Assembly: GCF_030064895.1 (NCBI RefSeq)
Contig: NZ_JASJEB010000005.1
Span: forward strand, 31,078 to 95,077
Source of the DNA: Crocosphaera sp.
GTDB taxonomy: Bacteria; Cyanobacteriota; Cyanobacteriia; Cyanobacteriales; Microcystaceae
DNA: 64,000 bases
Reading direction: 5' to 3'
Shown here: piece by piece, positions 15,945 to 25,031 of the stretch
Layout: the number at the start of each line of letters is the position of its first letter
Numbering within the stretch: position 1 is the stretch's first letter
The notes under the pieces: model-generated
Database searches by the model: none
What the model saw: only the letters and a program-made list of their open reading frames with translations
What the model was told of the DNA's origin: nothing
Made by a program: the position numbers and the translations under genes

Positions 15945-17036
15945 ATGAATCTTTATCCTTTTAAGTCTGAAAGCCTTAACCAGATGAAAGCTGCTTATAG
16001 TACCCGTCGTGTTGACTTGAGTAAAATTGCTACGATATTAAATGGCAATCTACACCCTCAAGTTGGGGATTTAGTTTTAGCAAAAATCGATAAAATTGGT
16101 CAGCATACTCGTATTGAGTTGGCTACAGGAAGAAAAGCGCAATTATTCCCAGGGGATGAAATTATTGTTAGTTATGGTAACCGTTATGCTCCGGATCAAT
16201 TTGAAGCTATGATACCCGAAGATTTATCCCCTTGCCATTTAGTAGCAGCGGGCGGTTTAGCCTCAAAAATGTTGTCAAAACATACTAAAATTTCTTCGGC
16301 GACTACCATTACACCTTTAGGGTTACTCGGGGATGATAATGGAAAACGAATTAATCTCAAAGATTGGACTTTACCTGCTACCAATTATATTGGTCAACTT
16401 CCCCCAACCATAGCAGTTGTTGGCAGTTCCATGAATTCTGGAAAAACCACTACTGTTGCCAACTTAATTAAAGGTTTACATCTATCCGGGCTAAAAGTTG
16501 GGGCCGCAAAAATTACAGGAACCGGTGCAGGGGGTGATATTTGGTTAATGAAAGATGCAGGGGCAAACCTTGCTCTTGATTTTACGGATATGGGGTTTCC
16601 TTCTACCTATAAACTCTCTTTTGAGAAGGTAGAAAGAATTTTTCTCACCTTAATCCATTATTTGGCAGCCCAAGAAATGGATGTCATCGTTTTAGAAATT
16701 GCCGATGGTTTGTATCAAGAGGAAACCGCAGCATTAGTGTCTTCTTCTATATTTTGTCAACGAGTTCAAGCAGTTCTCTTTGCTGCTAATAGAGCGTTAG
16801 AGGCAACTGCCGGACAACAATGGTTAAAACAATACCAACTACCTTTATTGGGAATTAGTGGAACCCTTACCATGTCTCCTTTAGCCATGAAAGAAGCAGT
16901 GACAGCCACAGGATTGCCCATTTTTACCGGTCAGCAACTGCAAAAAGCTGCCATAGAACTGATTTCACATCCAAAGACAATTAATGACCCGTTTACCACA
17001 ACGTTAGGAGATAACAAGACATTTCAAATGTGTTAA
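15945..17036 (+). CDS. P-loop NTPase of unknown role (DUF1611/MobB-like fold)
   Basis: The 363-aa protein starts at the ATG at 15945, preceded by GAGG about nine bases upstream; a TTG at 15909 would add 12 residues. A small N-terminal domain (residues 1-125, with QVGDLVLAKIDKIGQHTRIEL) precedes a P-loop domain with the Walker A motif GSSMNSGKTTTVANLI near residue 165. AKITGTGAGGDIWLMKDAGA follows and VIVLEIADGLYQEET contains the likely acidic Walker B residue. The pattern resembles MobB and DUF1611 P-loop proteins, but I do not know the substrate. It precedes an ABC exporter, separated by a repeat element. The upstream phased TTCAT repeats suggest control by a PhoB-like regulator. Confidence 0.7.
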   Translation: MNLYPFKSESLNQMKAAYSTRRVDLSKIATILNGNLHPQVGDLVLAKIDKIGQHTRIELATGRKAQLFPGDEIIVSYGNRYAPDQFEAMIPEDLSPCHLVAAGGLASKMLSKHTKISSATTITPLGLLGDDNGKRINLKDWTLPATNYIGQLPPTIAVVGSSMNSGKTTTVANLIKGLHLSGLKVGAAKITGTGAGGDIWLMKDAGANLALDFTDMGFPSTYKLSFEKVERIFLTLIHYLAAQEMDVIVLEIADGLYQEETAALVSSSIFCQRVQAVLFAANRALEATAGQQWLKQYQLPLLGISGTLTMSPLAMKEAVTATGLPIFTGQQLQKAAIELISHPKTINDPFTTTLGDNKTFQMC

Positions 17037-17063
17037 TTATTCTCTTAATTGTCTTATGGTGAA

Positions 17064-17156
17064 ATGAATAAAACAAGACCCCTCCAGACCCTAGGGTGGG
17101 CAAATTTAGAGATTTATCTGGACTACATAATCAAGTAGAAAACTTTGCCCATCCTA
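17064..17156 (+). repeat. Duplicated start of the ABC gene plus GGGTGGGCAA element
   Basis: 17064-17087 is a near copy of the first 25 bases of the ABC gene (17211-17235), with two base changes and one gap. It is followed by an inverted-repeat element (17092-17156) bounded by TAGGGTGGGCAAA and TTTGCCCATCCTA. Related elements lie at 40434, 43297 and 43441. Confidence 0.65.
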
Positions 17157-17210
17157 CAAAACTGCTTTTTAATGTTCTCTTAACCAAAACGCTGATTGTG
17201 AACTGAAGTA

Positions 17211-18926
17211 ATGAACAAAACAAAGACTCCTCCAGCTATTTATGGCCATCGAAAATGGCTATTAATTAGATTGATTATTAATGGGTTTGCCCAAACCTTA
17301 GCCACCCTAGCTAACGCAGCGATCATAGAAATGACATTTGATCGTCTGATTATTGATCATCAATCTCATAGCTTTGGACTATTTATCTTACCCATTATCC
17401 TTGCATTATTGGCCGCTATTGGGGCCATTGCATGGTTACGAATGACAGAACGCATCGATGCGGAGTCCCTTGGACAAGATTATGCGGATGAAATTCGTTT
17501 AACGTTGTATCGTCAGTTAAGTCGTCTTAACCCCAGAATTTTGCAAAACCGCAGTCAAGGGGCTGTTTCCCTCCGTTTTGTTGGGGATTTAAACGCTTTG
17601 CGACAATGGGTTAGCTTAGGGTTAGCCCGTTTAACGGTTACGACTACTATTACCCTAGGGGTGATGTTGGTGTTAACTTTCATTAGTTGGCCGTTAGGGT
17701 TAAGTGTGAGTGGAGTTTTAACTATCGGGCTTTATATATCTCTCAACTGTGGACAACAACTGCAAATCAGAGCAAAAGAAGCTCGTCGTTATCTGAGTCG
17801 ATTGGCTGGTAATATTAATGAAAAAGTTGCAGCGATCGCGGTTGTACAGATTTTTGGTCAATCCCACCGTGAAGAAAAACGGATTGCCCGTCAAAGTCTT
17901 CAACTCAAAGAGGCTAGAATCGAACGGGCTAAAGTGGCCGGACAGTTACAAGGGGTTATGGAAGCTACCGCTTCTTTAGCGTCTGCTATGGCTTTATTTG
18001 TGGGGGCAATGGAAGTGTCTGCCGATCGAACTACACCAGGAACGGTGGTTGCTGCCATGAGTCTTGTGGGGTTATTAGTTCCCCGTCTGCGAGAGTTGGG
18101 ACGAGTGCAGGAATATTGGCATAATTTTCGAGTATCTTACGATAAAATTGAGGAATTTCTAGATATTCCTAGCTTAATTACTGAAAATACTCATGCACCT
18201 GATTTAATCGTTAAACAAGGACATCTGGCCTTTGAGTCAGTGAAGGTGGCTGAGGTATTATTTGATATTACGGTTGAGGCGAAAGCAGGCAAAGTGGTGG
18301 CTTTAGTCGGTCCGAATGGTGCCGGAAAATCCACCCTTTTAGGGTTGGCTGCTCGTTTATTCGATCCAGATGGGGGTAAGATTCGTTTAGATGGGCAAAA
18401 TTTAGCTAATTATAGTTTATCTTCTGTTCGTCAAGCGATCGCTATGGCTGGACCAGATTTACCCCTACTCAGAGGCAGTATTAAACGAAATTTACTGTAT
18501 CGTTGTCCTGATGCGTCTCCCGAAGAAATTAGTAGGGTGTGGCAACTGTGTGGTATCTATGAATTATTGGCTGAGTTACCTCAAGGAGAGGACACGAAAA
18601 TATCAGAAGGGGGTAAGGGTTTATCTTCTGGACAGCGACAACGCATTGCTTTAGCTAGGGCAATATTAGGTAATCCGGCGGTTCTATTATTAGATGAAAT
18701 TGATGCTAATTTAGATGTAAAATCTTCTGCTATTGTTGATCGGGTTATTAATAATTATTCGGGAACTGTTTTATTAATTACCCATCGTCCTGAACGTTTA
18801 GCGAATGTTGATATCATTTGGTATTTAGAAAATGGACGGTTATTAGAAGCAGGAGAGGCTAAAAAAATGTTACAAAATTATTCAGTTACTCGTTTATTTA
18901 ATTCCCAGAAATTGTTAACACAATGA
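17211..18926 (+). CDS. ABC transporter, fused membrane and ATPase domains (exporter type)
   Basis: A 571-aa half-transporter expected to work as a homodimer in the inner membrane. Residues 1-310 form the membrane domain with about six hydrophobic helices (for example LFILPIILALLAAIGAIAWL and TTTITLGVMLVLTFISWPLG). The ATPase domain follows: Walker A GPNGAGKST near residue 368, Q-loop region MAGPDLPLLRGS, signature LSSGQRQR, Walker B AVLLLDEIDANLD and switch His in LLITHRPERL. The substrate is unknown. The ATG at 17211 lacks an obvious ribosome site, and its first 25 bases are duplicated at 17064. It ends two bases before the converging esterase gene. Confidence 0.88.
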   Translation: MNKTKTPPAIYGHRKWLLIRLIINGFAQTLATLANAAIIEMTFDRLIIDHQSHSFGLFILPIILALLAAIGAIAWLRMTERIDAESLGQDYADEIRLTLYRQLSRLNPRILQNRSQGAVSLRFVGDLNALRQWVSLGLARLTVTTTITLGVMLVLTFISWPLGLSVSGVLTIGLYISLNCGQQLQIRAKEARRYLSRLAGNINEKVAAIAVVQIFGQSHREEKRIARQSLQLKEARIERAKVAGQLQGVMEATASLASAMALFVGAMEVSADRTTPGTVVAAMSLVGLLVPRLRELGRVQEYWHNFRVSYDKIEEFLDIPSLITENTHAPDLIVKQGHLAFESVKVAEVLFDITVEAKAGKVVALVGPNGAGKSTLLGLAARLFDPDGGKIRLDGQNLANYSLSSVRQAIAMAGPDLPLLRGSIKRNLLYRCPDASPEEISRVWQLCGIYELLAELPQGEDTKISEGGKGLSSGQRQRIALARAILGNPAVLLLDEIDANLDVKSSAIVDRVINNYSGTVLLITHRPERLANVDIIWYLENGRLLEAGEAKKMLQNYSVTRLFNSQKLLTQ

Positions 18927-18928
18927 CC

Positions 18929-19777
18929 TTAATCATAATTTTTATTCAAAATTAAATTCATCGCAGCTTTGGAAATTTCTGAATTACTGTGATTAACTCC
19001 TTCTACTTCAATTAATTGCCATTGAAAATCAATATTGTCTTCTATGGCAATGTTTCTTGCTGTTTCATAAAAAAAACGTCCCCTTACTAATCGATTTTTT
19101 CCTTGTTGATTGGCTTCAGGAGTTTTACGTAAATGTTGATCATTTTCATCTGTATCTTTTGTTCCTAAGAGAATTATTAATTTTTTCGTTAATATCTGTT
19201 TTAACTTATCTTTTTCAATTCCTGAATTACCTAATCCATAGGGAAAAGATATATTAAAATTGGGCATTGTATACCATCCAGAATTCGCTGCGATCGCTGT
19301 TTTAAATCTTGCATTTGGATTAAACATAACTAATCGATGGACAAATTGCCCTCCGGCTGAATGGCCATAAATTGTATAGTTTTCTGTTTCTAAATTTTGA
19401 TTAATTTTAACCGCATCGAAAATGCATTCAATGGTTGTAAATGTCCATTGATTAGGATTAATTGATTTTCCTGAACGTCGAAACATATTACCCTGTTGAT
19501 AATGGCGACTTTTGGGATAATATTGTTTAGAAAATTCGGGAACTAATAAAATAAAATCATTTTGTTTTGCATAATTAATCCAAACATCTCTATATTCTCT
19601 AGCATTTCTTTCTACACCATGTAAAACAAAAACAATAGGCGTTACTTTTGTAAGGTTTAAAGGAAAATAAGACCAAACTGTAATTGGTTTTTCTAGGTTT
19701 CCTTGGTAATCAGTAAATATAAATTTTCCTTTTCCTGGAATTAATTGAGTAATTTTAATCGATTCATTTACTAACAT
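18929..19777 (-). CDS. Alpha/beta hydrolase, PHB-depolymerase/esterase-like
   Basis: A 282-aa protein with the alpha/beta-hydrolase layout: VFVLHGVERNAREY (oxyanion region) near residue 50, the nucleophile elbow GHSAGGQF near residue 140, GTKDTDEN near residue 207 carrying the likely acid, and GVNHSNSEI near residue 260 carrying the catalytic His. This resembles the LpqC/PHB-depolymerase esterase group. There is no clear signal peptide, so it is probably cytosolic. The substrate is unknown. It ends next to the converging ABC gene; upstream lies the two-component cluster in the same direction. Confidence 0.75.
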   Translation of the reverse strand: MLVNESIKITQLIPGKGKFIFTDYQGNLEKPITVWSYFPLNLTKVTPIVFVLHGVERNAREYRDVWINYAKQNDFILLVPEFSKQYYPKSRHYQQGNMFRRSGKSINPNQWTFTTIECIFDAVKINQNLETENYTIYGHSAGGQFVHRLVMFNPNARFKTAIAANSGWYTMPNFNISFPYGLGNSGIEKDKLKQILTKKLIILLGTKDTDENDQHLRKTPEANQQGKNRLVRGRFFYETARNIAIEDNIDFQWQLIEVEGVNHSNSEISKAAMNLILNKNYD

Positions 19778-19817
19778 TATAATATATAAAAGTCTAAAAT
19801 TTAGAAAAAATATTAAT

Positions 19818-20174
19818 TCAAGAAAGAGATAAATTAACTTGTTCTAATAGATCTCGAAAACGAAACGGTTTCTCAATATATTTTTTGACATTAAATGCTT
19901 GTCCTTTGCTTCTAGTTTCTTCTTGATCCCAAGCAGTCATAATGAGGACAGGAATTTGATTTCCTTTGTTCCTTAATATTTCCAAAAAAGTCCAACCATC
20001 TATTACAGGAAGTCCTAAATCAAGAAGTATCAAATCAAATTCTTTATTTTGAGTCATAGACAAGGCTTTTTGTCCATTATTAGCAATAAAAGTGACAAAA
20101 CCTTGTTTTTTTAGCCCTTTTTCTATAAATTGTGCTAAACGGGGTTCATCTTCAACAATTAAAATATGACACAT
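19818..20174 (-). CDS. Receiver-only response regulator
   Basis: A 118-aa CheY-like protein consisting of one receiver domain: acidic pair E8/D9 with D52 as the phosphoacceptor (LILLDLGLP), Thr in LIMTAWD and Lys in YIEKPF. It closely parallels the receiver of the neighbouring OmpR-type regulator (same LLDLGLP and KPFRF blocks) but has no DNA-binding domain, so it looks like a truncated duplicate kept as a signalling protein. It is last in the kinase-regulator-receiver series on the minus strand, 122 bases after the previous gene. It may act as a phosphate sink or protein-binding output. Confidence 0.88.
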   Translation of the reverse strand: MCHILIVEDEPRLAQFIEKGLKKQGFVTFIANNGQKALSMTQNKEFDLILLDLGLPVIDGWTFLEILRNKGNQIPVLIMTAWDQEETRSKGQAFNVKKYIEKPFRFRDLLEQVNLSLS

Positions 20175-20296
20175 TGAGCAATAATATCCTAAGTTTAGAC
20201 GCTGGAGTATCTTTAGTCTAACTCTTTATGGATGAAATAAATTTCAAGATTTAATGAGAATTTTATCATTTTTCTTTCAAAAAATAAATCCACAAT

Positions 20297-20977
20297 TCAA
20301 ATCAACTCGCTATCTATCCATCGATAACCAATACCTCTAACGGTTGCAATTATATTTTTACCCAATTTTTTGCGTAAATAACCAATATAAACATCCACAA
20401 TATTAGAACCAGGATCATAACTATAACCCCAAACATGATCGAGTAATTGTTGACGTGTCATAACTTGTCCCTTATGAGAAATAAAAATTTCCAGTAGCAT
20501 AAATTCGGTATTAGACAACTCAATTAATTGATGATCAAGATACACTTGACGACTCCGCAGATCAAGAACAATATTTCCTGATTGTAACTTCATGGGGACA
20601 GGGGTAAAGTTATTAAGATTATTGCGTAAACGTAAACGTATTCTTGCTAATAATTCTTCAAAACGAAAAGGTTTAGTTACATAGTCATCTGCACCTCCTT
20701 CTAACCCTGCAACCTTATCTTTTATATCATCTCTTGCTGTCAGAATAATAATAGATAAATTCATACCTTGACCCCGTAATTCTTCTAAAATAGTCAAGCC
20801 ATCTTTTGAAGGTAGTCCTAAGTCTAATAACATTAGATCAAATTGTTCACTAAACGCCATGTCTAAGATAGTTTTTGGATGAGAAGCAACCTCAACAGTA
20901 AATCCATTTGCTTCTAAACCTTTTTTTACAAAAGCAGCGATTCTAGGTTCATCTTCAGCCAGTAAAATTCGATTCAT
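20297..20977 (-). CDS. OmpR/PhoB-family response regulator
   Basis: A 226-aa DNA-binding regulator. The receiver domain (residues 1-115) has E8/D9, phosphoacceptor D52 (LMLLDLGLP), Thr in IILTARDD and Lys in VTKPF. The winged-helix output domain (about 130-222) has the OmpR pattern IELSNTEFMLLEIF, QLLDHVWGYSYDPGSNIVDVYIGYLRKK and a terminal TVRGIGYRW. It lies 39 bases downstream of the histidine kinase gene, clearly its partner. Targets are unknown; the phased TTCAT array at 15826 is the kind of site this family binds, but a link is only speculation. Confidence 0.93.
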   Translation of the reverse strand: MNRILLAEDEPRIAAFVKKGLEANGFTVEVASHPKTILDMAFSEQFDLMLLDLGLPSKDGLTILEELRGQGMNLSIIILTARDDIKDKVAGLEGGADDYVTKPFRFEELLARIRLRLRNNLNNFTPVPMKLQSGNIVLDLRSRQVYLDHQLIELSNTEFMLLEIFISHKGQVMTRQQLLDHVWGYSYDPGSNIVDVYIGYLRKKLGKNIIATVRGIGYRWIDSELI

Positions 20978-21016
20978 CAGTTTTTATTTCCTTATATATT
21001 CTAGATTTGATGGTTT

Positions 21017-22489
21017 TTAATAGTCGATGTCAGGTCTATCATTTGTGGGTAAAAAAATAGTAAATTTAGAACCTTGATCAACTTGACTAACACATTCTAT
21101 TGAACCTTGATGCGCTTCTACAATGGCTTTTACAATTGATAAACCTAATCCAGATCCTTCCATTTTATCCTCAGAATTTCCTTGAAAAAATCGTTCAAAA
21201 AGATATTCTTTATCTTCATCTTCTATGCCATTTCCATTATCTTTGATCCAAATTTGAATATCATTTCTATCTTGATGAGAACCAATAATAATGGTTCCAT
21301 TTTCTTTTGTATGTTGTACGGCATTTTGAGCTAAATTCATTAAAGCTTGAGTCAGTCTTTGACGATCGCCAATAATTTTTGCAGTTGCCTTATTTTCTAA
21401 TAACCATTGACGAGATCCTAACCCCATAGCCTTATGATAAATTTCTTCAGTAAAAGCGGGTATATTTATAACTTCTTTTTGGAGAAAATCAGGTCTTTCT
21501 GACTTCGCTAACAATACTAAATCATTAACTAAACGATTCATTCTCTCAATTTCATCTAATACTAATGTGATGGTTTCTTCTTGTTCTTGGGGATCATCTC
21601 CCATTAATTCTAAATGTCCTTGAATAATGGTGATTGGGGTTCTTAATTCATGACAAATATCATTCAAGAAATGACGTTGACTTTCAAACGCATTCTCTAA
21701 ACGATTAAGCATTTTATTAAAGGTATTAATAAGATCATAAATTTCTCCCGAACCCTCTAGAGCAAGACGCTGGTTTAAGTCAAATTGTCCAATTTCATTA
21801 GCAACTTTTGTTAAAGATTTTAGGGGTTTTAAAATTCTTCCAGAAGCTACCCACGCTAAAATAATAGCAAAGATTAATCCTACAAATAAAACCTGGATAA
21901 ATATCAGTAAAATCTCAAACGCTTCTTCTCGTTCTCCAACATTATAATGAACTGCGATAAAAACCCCTGCAATTTTGTCATTAATAATAATTGGTTTCAG
22001 TGAATATTGAAAATAATCTAAATATGAATTGAGTTGTTTCGGTTGTGTTATTGATAGGTTATTAAACTCTGTCCAAGTTTTCATTAAGGCTGATTCTTTT
22101 TGAATTTCTTTCGGTAAAAAACCAGGGACAGAACGATAGAAGCGATTATTAACAATTGTAATCAAGTAATTATCATCTTCAGGATTAGATTGAGATAAAA
22201 ATTTATCTAAAATGGTTTCCAATTGAGTTGAATTAGGATCATTTTGTAAGTCATTGGAATGTTCTACTAAAAATTCCTCAAAATTTTCGACTTCTTTTTT
22301 TAAGTCTTCTTTGACCCTGATATTAACTTGATGAAAAACCAGTTGATAGACAATCGGAATTGCAATTCCCGTAAATATCAACATTAAACTAGCATACCAA
22401 AGCAAAATTTGAGAACGTGCTTGCCATAACACACTTTTAGACAAGGTTTTTTGTAGACTCAGTAAGTTAGTTAACAAGCTGATGATCAT
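21017..22489 (-). CDS. Membrane sensor histidine kinase
   Basis: A 490-aa classical kinase. TM1 (about residues 27-50, LLWYASLMLIFTGIAIPIVY) and TM2 (about 190-212) bracket a periplasmic sensor region of about 140 residues. Then come a HAMP domain (SGRILKPLKSLTKVANEIG), a HisKA domain with the H-box ICHELRTPITIIQGH, the N-box LMNLAQNAVQHT, and G-boxes DNGNGIED and GSGLGLSIVKAIVEAH. The stimulus is unknown. It is first in a series with the OmpR regulator and the receiver-only protein, all on the minus strand. No strong ribosome site precedes the chosen ATG. Confidence 0.93.
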   Translation of the reverse strand: MIISLLTNLLSLQKTLSKSVLWQARSQILLWYASLMLIFTGIAIPIVYQLVFHQVNIRVKEDLKKEVENFEEFLVEHSNDLQNDPNSTQLETILDKFLSQSNPEDDNYLITIVNNRFYRSVPGFLPKEIQKESALMKTWTEFNNLSITQPKQLNSYLDYFQYSLKPIIINDKIAGVFIAVHYNVGEREEAFEILLIFIQVLFVGLIFAIILAWVASGRILKPLKSLTKVANEIGQFDLNQRLALEGSGEIYDLINTFNKMLNRLENAFESQRHFLNDICHELRTPITIIQGHLELMGDDPQEQEETITLVLDEIERMNRLVNDLVLLAKSERPDFLQKEVINIPAFTEEIYHKAMGLGSRQWLLENKATAKIIGDRQRLTQALMNLAQNAVQHTKENGTIIIGSHQDRNDIQIWIKDNGNGIEDEDKEYLFERFFQGNSEDKMEGSGLGLSIVKAIVEAHQGSIECVSQVDQGSKFTIFLPTNDRPDIDY

Positions 22490-22751
22490 TTATAATTACA
22501 TCCTACAACAGTTTCTTGATGGGCTTAATTGTATTGATGTTTTTTAAGGATGTCAATCCCATTATTAGTAGAAATAAGTAGAAATAAGTGGTATAAACCT
22601 AGTCCATCTTTAAACCTGGAGTTTTGAGATAGGATCAGGTATGATGCTCTCAAAGTCAAATTAAGTAAAACTTATTAAATTGTCAGAAAATTCTTGGTCA
22701 AAAGTGGCATAAATTTTTGAGTAACCTTTTCAGCAAAACCTAATTATTATT

Positions 22752-22802
22752 ATTTTTTAATTATTAATTAACCATAGCAACAACAGCAACCAGATTGCTA
22801 GT
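22752..22802 (+). repeat. 51-base element, copy 2
   Basis: Ungapped match to 15676-15726 with only transition differences. Its second half forms the 5' strand of the candidate RNA stem described at 22778-22927. Confidence 0.6.
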
Positions 22803-22927
22803 CCCTTAGAGTTTTCCACGCCTTCCTTGAGATTGCCTAGAGTTGCGCTGAATAATCAATTTCAGACATCTTGCTCCCTTGGTTCTACTTGAGGAAATAT
22901 AAGCCTCTAGCTTGGTTGCTGTTATTG
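22778..22927 (+). ncRNA. Candidate structured RNA, long rod with 14-bp closing stem
   Basis: CAACAACAGCAACC (22778-22791) pairs with GGTTGCTGTTATTG (22914-22927) with one mismatch. Just inside, GCTAG (22797-22801) pairs with CTAGC (22907-22911). Further in, TTCCT can pair with AGGAA. The result is a roughly 150-nt rod with internal loops, broadly like 6S RNA. No terminator or promoter is clear and I cannot confirm a 6S identity. Confidence 0.3.
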
Positions 22928-23401
22928 AGAGTTAACGAGACAGACATAAACTTATACAGGGTATTCTCCTTTGAACTTGTTGTTTTACCTTGCTAGTTAT
23001 CTGCCAGGGAAGCTTTGTTTATTAGCTTCATCTTCAATCTAACATCTTACTTTGACATCTCCTAGTTTTCGCAATCAAACTTTACATTACAGGGATCAAG
23101 AAAATATTGGTTGTTTTTTAGGTATTTATCTTTAATTAGTAGATCATAGCTTATAAATTTTTCGATAATGTTGCTTCTACTTGAACATCAAATACTGTAA
23201 GTGAACTACCCCAACTATATATTAGAACTCTTGCAAAAATATTTTATGCTATGATTAAAGGCTATTTGTTTGATAATTTAACAAATTAATTAGCCAAATC
23301 GTAGTTGTAAAGTCCGGCTATTAAGTTTGCTCTTAATCCAAATATAATGTAACCCTCGATTGAACTAAGCTTAAAGTCCAGGTATATTGGAGAGCGAGTA
23401 A

Positions 23402-25027
23402 GTGCCAACTGCTACCGTATTAACTATCCTAAAACCGACACCCATGACCTCATCTAATCCAGACTTATCGCCCGCACCACTCAATATATTTATTTCTTAC
23501 TCTCATCGTGATGAGAAACTACGGGAAACTCTAGGACTTCATCTTTCGTCATTGCAACGGCAGGGAGTGGTTAAATCCTGGCATGATCGAAAAATTAGCG
23601 CGGGTATGGAGTGGGCACACGCAATTGATGAAAATCTCAATTCAGCCAAGATTATTCTGCTGTTGATTAGTGAAAACTTTATCGCCTCTGACTATTGTTA
23701 TGATATTGAAATGAAACGGGCGATCATACGCCATGAGGAGGGGGAAGCGCGGGTGATTCCGATTATTTTGAAGCCAGTAGATTGGAGTGGTACTCCCTTC
23801 GGCAGGCTCCAAGCATTACCTAAAGATGCGAAGCCTGTGACGACTTGGAGCAATCGGGGTGAGGCATTTTTAAATATTACTGAGGGGATTAAAAAAGTGG
23901 CTAGGGAAATAGCGATGATTATGCCAAAAAAACAGCCTGCTGTTATCAATCAACCTTCAGCAATTCCCAATGCTGTGGAGTTGACTAAAATAAACGGCCA
24001 AAAACAGCTTAATATTCGTGAAACGGATATTTCTGTAGTGGAAAGTTATGGTAACTTTTACATTGTCAGATCTCGACTGGAAAAGCGTTGTTATGAAGAA
24101 GTATTAAAGCCTGGGATGCTGATTCGCATCAAGTCTCCCGACAAGATGGGAAAATCTTTTATGATGAGTCGGGTTTTAGATTCTGTCATTCAGAACGGAT
24201 ATCGCACAGCCATTATTGATTTACGAGAAGTGAACCAACAAATTCTTTTAAATATCAATCAATTCTTGCAGTGGTTTTGTGCTTATGTAAGTGACCAATT
24301 AAATATCGATCAAAGTCCTGAAGAGAATTGGAAAAAGTTTCTGGGAGCTAACCCTAATTGCACAAAATATTTCGAGAAGTATCTCCTTTCTAATACGGAT
24401 GAGCCACTGGTGATTGCGATCGATAATTTTGATTGTATTTTCGATCACCCTAATATTGAGACTGATTTTTGCGGCTTGTTGCGTGGCTGGTTTGAAAAAG
24501 TGAATACCAATAAGGTGTGGGCAAAGTTACGCCAGATTATTGTTTATTCGCAAGAATCCTATGGAACTAAAGATATTAACCAATCCCCTTTAAATGTTGG
24601 CTTTTCAATTGAACTTGACGAACTAGATTCATTACAAGTATTAGCTTTAGCTAATGCCTATGGACTATCGTGGACTGAGGTAGAAACGGAAAAACTTATG
24701 GATATGATCGGGGGACATCCCTATCTAGTCCAAATGGCCCTCGACCGGATTGCACACCAAGATATCGCTCTTGACGAGTTATTAAAAATTGCCCCTACTG
24801 AAGAAGGAATTTATGGGAAATATCTGAACGAACGGCTGCAGCGTTTGGAAGAAAATCCTGATCTCGCAGAGGCAATGAAGCAAGGAGTAAATTCCGATTT
24901 TCCCGTTAGCTTGGGAGGCAAGGAAACGTTTAAACTCGATAGCATGGGATTGATTAAACGACAGGGTAATGATATCGTACCGCGATGTAATTTATACCGC
25001 TTTTATTTTAGAGACAGATTGAGGTAA
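23402..25027 (+). CDS. TIR domain fused to an AAA_35 (STAND-like) ATPase
   Basis: A 541-aa protein. The TIR domain (residues 28-170) begins [10 protein letters not shown] and contains [18 protein letters not shown], where E103 is at the position of the catalytic Glu of NAD-cleaving TIRs. The second half (about 215-520) resembles the cyanobacterial AAA-like domain AAA_35: a Walker-A-like segment [11 protein letters not shown] near residue 245, the acidic strand [11 protein letters not shown] and [14 protein letters not shown]. The GTG at 23402 has a GGAG site eight bases upstream; Met15 is an alternative. The next gene starts four bases after the stop and its ribosome site lies within this gene, so translation is coupled. 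TIR-STAND proteins act in immunity by NAD depletion; that role here is inference. Confidence 0.82.
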   Translation: MPTATVLTILKPTPMTSSNPDLSPAPLNIFISYSHRDEKLRETLGLHLSSLQRQGVVKSWHDRKISAGMEWAHAIDENLNSAKIILLLISENFIASDYCYDIEMKRAIIRHEEGEARVIPIILKPVDWSGTPFGRLQALPKDAKPVTTWSNRGEAFLNITEGIKKVAREIAMIMPKKQPAVINQPSAIPNAVELTKINGQKQLNIRETDISVVESYGNFYIVRSRLEKRCYEEVLKPGMLIRIKSPDKMGKSFMMSRVLDSVIQNGYRTAIIDLREVNQQILLNINQFLQWFCAYVSDQLNIDQSPEENWKKFLGANPNCTKYFEKYLLSNTDEPLVIAIDNFDCIFDHPNIETDFCGLLRGWFEKVNTNKVWAKLRQIIVYSQESYGTKDINQSPLNVGFSIELDELDSLQVLALANAYGLSWTEVETEKLMDMIGGHPYLVQMALDRIAHQDIALDELLKIAPTEEGIYGKYLNERLQRLEENPDLAEAMKQGVNSDFPVSLGGKETFKLDSMGLIKRQGNDIVPRCNLYRFYFRDRLR

Positions 25028-25031
25028 TAAT

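Larger units (their letters stand above)
22490..23401. other. 912-base gap between the kinase and the TIR gene
   Basis: A divergent intergenic region with no supported protein gene. It contains the candidate structured RNA at 22778-22927 and copy 2 of the 51-base element. A GGAG ribosome site (23391-23394) precedes the GTG start of the TIR gene. I see no convincing -35/-10 pair; a TATAAT at about 23345 is a weak candidate. Confidence 0.5.
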
